From contig PNNU01000280.1 of NCBI GenBank assembly GCA_013824385.1, forward strand, positions 1 through 5,010: a DNA stretch of 5,010 nucleotides, in the 5' to 3' direction. Below are positions 4,879 to 5,010 of this stretch, in pieces. Numbering within the stretch: the first letter of the stretch is position 1; each line of letters begins with the position of its first letter. Origin of the DNA: Anaerolinea sp. (GTDB lineage: Bacteria > Chloroflexota > Anaerolineae > Anaerolineales > Anaerolineaceae). The position numbers and the translations under genes were made by a program. The notes under the pieces are model-generated. The model was not told the DNA's origin, searched no databases, and saw only the letters and a program-made list of their open reading frames with translations.

Positions 4879-5010
4879 TTATCGAGGTTGAACTCTGACT
4901 TTCCCTTTAAACACAAATTTACAATCCAATCCAGGAATAGAATTTATCAAGTTATTAATATCTGATTGCCCCCGCTGGCAGCCTGATGCAAATTCCAACG
5001 GAAATGGTAG
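4879..5010 (-). CDS. Possible C-terminal end of an unidentified gene entering from the right edge
   Basis: On the minus strand one frame is open from the window edge for 43 codons, ending CKFVFKGKVRVQPR before a TAA at 4881-4879. The other two frames of that strand close earlier. The piece is too short to place in a family and an open stretch of this size could be chance. If real, the gene lies 82 bases upstream of the MASE1 start on the same strand and might share its transcript. Confidence 0.3.
   Translation of the reverse strand, partial: LPFPLEFASGCQRGQSDINNLINSIPGLDCKFVFKGKVRVQPR

Noticed and set aside
1..5010. CRISPR array, tRNA or rRNA gene
   Set aside because: No regularly spaced repeats of CRISPR size, no cloverleaf with a TTCGA-type arm, and no rRNA-like stretches were seen on reading either strand.

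Overview
This is a bacterial accessory region of moderate to low GC content with the look of a small defence island that was hit and rearranged by an insertion sequence. The genus cannot be read from the sequence. The gene style (AbiE pair, excisionase-like HTH gene before hsdM, a MASE1 sensor, an IS3 element) would fit an environmental bacterium such as a Chloroflexota member, but that is a weak guess.

Layout: positions 1-330 hold no convincing gene but are rich in inverted and direct repeats built around GCAT/ATGC. Next comes a complete type IV toxin-antitoxin operon of the AbiE kind: antitoxin/repressor abiEi (331-969) and nucleotidyltransferase toxin abiEii (966-1772), overlapping by ATGA. 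A second transcription unit starts from an extended -10 promoter at about 1785-1793. It encodes a 65-residue helix-turn-helix protein (1840-2037) and, 12 bases later, the N-terminal half of a type I DNA methyltransferase subunit, hsdM (2050 to about 2735).

hsdM is cut inside its AdoMet-binding motif I by a structurally complete IS3-family element (2736-3992, reverse orientation). The element has 12-bp perfect terminal inverted repeats, orfA, orfB with an intact DD(35)E triad, and a probable -1 frameshift site. Past the right end the sequence is not the rest of hsdM. It is a different gene on the minus strand, a MASE1 membrane sensor (3993-4796), which has also lost its 3' end at exactly the IS boundary. 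There is no target-site duplication. Two unrelated genes, each missing its 3' part at opposite ends of one IS, point to IS-mediated deletion or inversion, or to an assembly join across IS copies.

Functionally, AbiE looks intact and probably self-regulated: a 9-bp inverted repeat spans the abiEi -10 box and start codon. The restriction-modification locus is broken here, since the catalytic NPPY motif and any hsdS or hsdR are absent. The MASE1 protein keeps its membrane part but has lost any output domain. I found no CRISPR array, tRNA or rRNA. The most noteworthy points are the operator/leaderless-start arrangement of abiE, the GCAT-rich repeat field before it, and the double truncation at the IS.
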